Below, piece after piece: positions 5,246 through 6,146 of a stretch of 6,146 bases of DNA. Position numbers and translations under genes: made by a program. The stretch covers positions 1 through 6,146 of the forward strand of contig JAQGPB010000200.1 in assembly GCA_028293265.1 (NCBI GenBank), read 5' to 3'. The notes under the pieces were generated by a model. That model saw nothing but the letters and a program-made list of their open reading frames with translations. It searched no databases and was not told the DNA's origin. Source of the stretch: Pedosphaera sp. Lineage in GTDB: Bacteria; Verrucomicrobiota; Verrucomicrobiae; Limisphaerales; Pedosphaeraceae. Each line of letters opens with the position of its first letter. Position 1 is the stretch's first letter.

Positions 5246-5526
5246 TCTCTCCCCGGGCGCGGGACGATTTGAAGGTGATTGTCCGTTTCATTGGACGACA
5301 TAACTCTTCAGCGGCACTCCAATTTGGCAAAGGACTGATCGAGAAAGCGCTGTCGCTGAAACGTCAACCGTGGCGTGGCCGGGTGGTGCCGGAACTGAAC
5401 GAATCTTCTGTCCGCGAGCTCATCTTCAAATCCTACAGAATCATCTATCAAATCTCGGAGAAGAACACCCGGGTCGAGATCCTTCGGTTTTGGCACGCCG
5501 CCCGTGGCACGCCGGAGATTGAATAG
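5227..5526 (+). CDS. ParE/RelE-family toxin
   Basis: The 99-residue basic product fits the ParE/RelE fold: VLISPRARDDLKVIVRFIGRH at the start (the family's SPxAxxDL-x-x-I-x-x-(Y/F)-I), then a helix, LSLKRQPWRGRVVPEL (43-57), the conserved RELIFKSYRIIYQI strands (63-76), and a C-terminal FWHAARG (88-94), matching the family's H-x-x-R ending. ParE members poison DNA gyrase and RelE members cleave mRNA on the ribosome; the sequence leans towards ParE-like members but does not decide the target. The gene is full length for the family and shows no damage. It overlaps the antitoxin by 19 bases and has no strong ribosome site of its own, which fits translational coupling. Confidence 0.9.
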   Translation: MDFQVLISPRARDDLKVIVRFIGRHNSSAALQFGKGLIEKALSLKRQPWRGRVVPELNESSVRELIFKSYRIIYQISEKNTRVEILRFWHAARGTPEIE

Positions 5527-5586
5527 GCGCGTTGCGTTGAGTGTTTTCCTTTTGCTTCCCCGGCATGATTTGGTAATGCTTTCACC

Positions 5587-6146
5587 ATGAACTCTTATTC
5601 CAGAAAGCTCCTCAAGGCCGTGTTGATTTGCGGTTTCGCCGGCTGTTGCGTCGCGCCGTTCGTTGCCCGTGCCGACGCGGATTACCAGATTTTTGTCACC
5701 AATGAAAAATCCGGCGACGTGACGGTCATTGATGGCGCGAGCCAAAAGGCCGTCGCCACGATCCCGGTCGGGAAACGCCCGCGCGGAATCCATGTGAGCC
5801 CGGACGGCAAGACGGTCTATGTGGCCGTGAGCGGCACGCCCATTTCCGCGCCGCCGCAGCTCGATGCCAAGGGCAACCCCATCTTTAAGCGCGGCAAGGA
5901 TGATGACGATGACGACGCCGCGAAGTCCGACAAATCCGCCGACGGCATCGCCGTGGTGGACGTGCAGCAGCGGAAATTCCTGCGCAAAATTCCCGCCGGC
6001 TCGGACCCGGAACAGTTTTCGTTGAGTGCCGACGGCAAGCTGCTGTTTATCTCGAACGAGGATGTCGGCACCGCGAGCGTGCTGAATATTGCGAGTGAAA
6101 AGGTCGAGCACATCATTCCCCTTCACAAGGAACCGGAAGGCGTCGG
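5587..6146 (+). CDS. Exported YVTN-type beta-propeller repeat protein (partial, C-terminus off the window)
   Basis: The first 186 codons are present and the frame is open to the window edge. Residues 1-31 are a signal peptide: basic SRKLLK, a hydrophobic core with three Cys (15, 20 and 21), and a probable ARADA cleavage end. A lipoprotein anchor at Cys20 or Cys21 is less likely but possible. From residue 33 the YVTN pattern is clear: YQIFVTNEKSGDVTVIDG, then VATIPVGKRPRGIHVSPDGK and TVYVAVSG. Further blades are GIAVVDVQQRKFLRKIPAG (from 120), SLSADGKLLFISNED and SVLNIASEKV. Between blades (about 84-119) lies a polar insert with six Asp in a row (105-110). Such propellers act in the periplasm or on the cell surface, sometimes beside cytochrome c or PQQ dehydrogenase genes; no partner is visible here. 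No clear ribosome site precedes the ATG. Confidence 0.9.
   Translation, partial: MNSYSRKLLKAVLICGFAGCCVAPFVARADADYQIFVTNEKSGDVTVIDGASQKAVATIPVGKRPRGIHVSPDGKTVYVAVSGTPISAPPQLDAKGNPIFKRGKDDDDDDAAKSDKSADGIAVVDVQQRKFLRKIPAGSDPEQFSLSADGKLLFISNEDVGTASVLNIASEKVEHIIPLHKEPEGV

Noticed and set aside
5308..6126. 272-codon minus-strand frame across the toxin and propeller genes
   Set aside because: It spans two well-supported plus-strand genes and shows no motif of its own; G+C-rich codon use keeps the antisense frame open.

Overview
The window looks like chromosome from a member of the Verrucomicrobiota, perhaps of the Pedosphaera/Limisphaerales type. That placement is inferred, from a sigma factor with a long membrane-spanning C-terminal extension, moderately high G+C, weak Shine-Dalgarno sites, and wide intergenic stretches filled with short structured repeats. 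No phage, IS transposase, CRISPR array, rRNA or tRNA is visible.

Layout. Positions 1-887 (minus) hold the first 295 codons of an ECF-type sigma-70 factor whose regions 2 and 4 are followed by hydrophobic and transmembrane segments. It runs off the left edge. Just upstream lies an 82-bp imperfect palindrome with perfect 11-bp arms (899-980). Positions 981-1306 are a repeat-bearing spacer with a strong GC hairpin and six copies of a 7-bp unit. Positions 1307-1993 (minus) encode a left-handed beta-helix acyltransferase-like protein with a GlmU-like His-containing motif. Positions 1994-2214 carry three copies of a GCCTCCG hairpin core.

Positions 2215-2789 (plus) are a two-gene unit with a 4-base overlap: a single-pass membrane protein with a coiled coil, then a small lipoprotein. 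A spacer with little in it (2790-3151) leads to a second tiny lipoprotein rich in His and Asp (3152-3322). It is followed by twin hairpins that share a CTTTCCAG core but have unrelated arms, and then about 400 bp of non-coding sequence.

Positions 3789-4928 (plus) encode an aldo/keto reductase-fold protein in which the usual catalytic Asp and Lys appear to be replaced. Positions 5057-5526 (plus) are a compact type II toxin-antitoxin pair (ParD/RelB-like antitoxin, ParE/RelE toxin) with a candidate operator upstream. Positions 5587-6146 (plus) are the start of an exported YVTN beta-propeller protein that runs off the right edge.

The genes do not form one pathway. Only the 2215-2789 pair and the toxin-antitoxin pair look like operons. 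The most useful leads are the reductase with an altered active site, the palindrome beside the sigma gene, and the hairpins in which a fixed core sits between changing but complementary arms.
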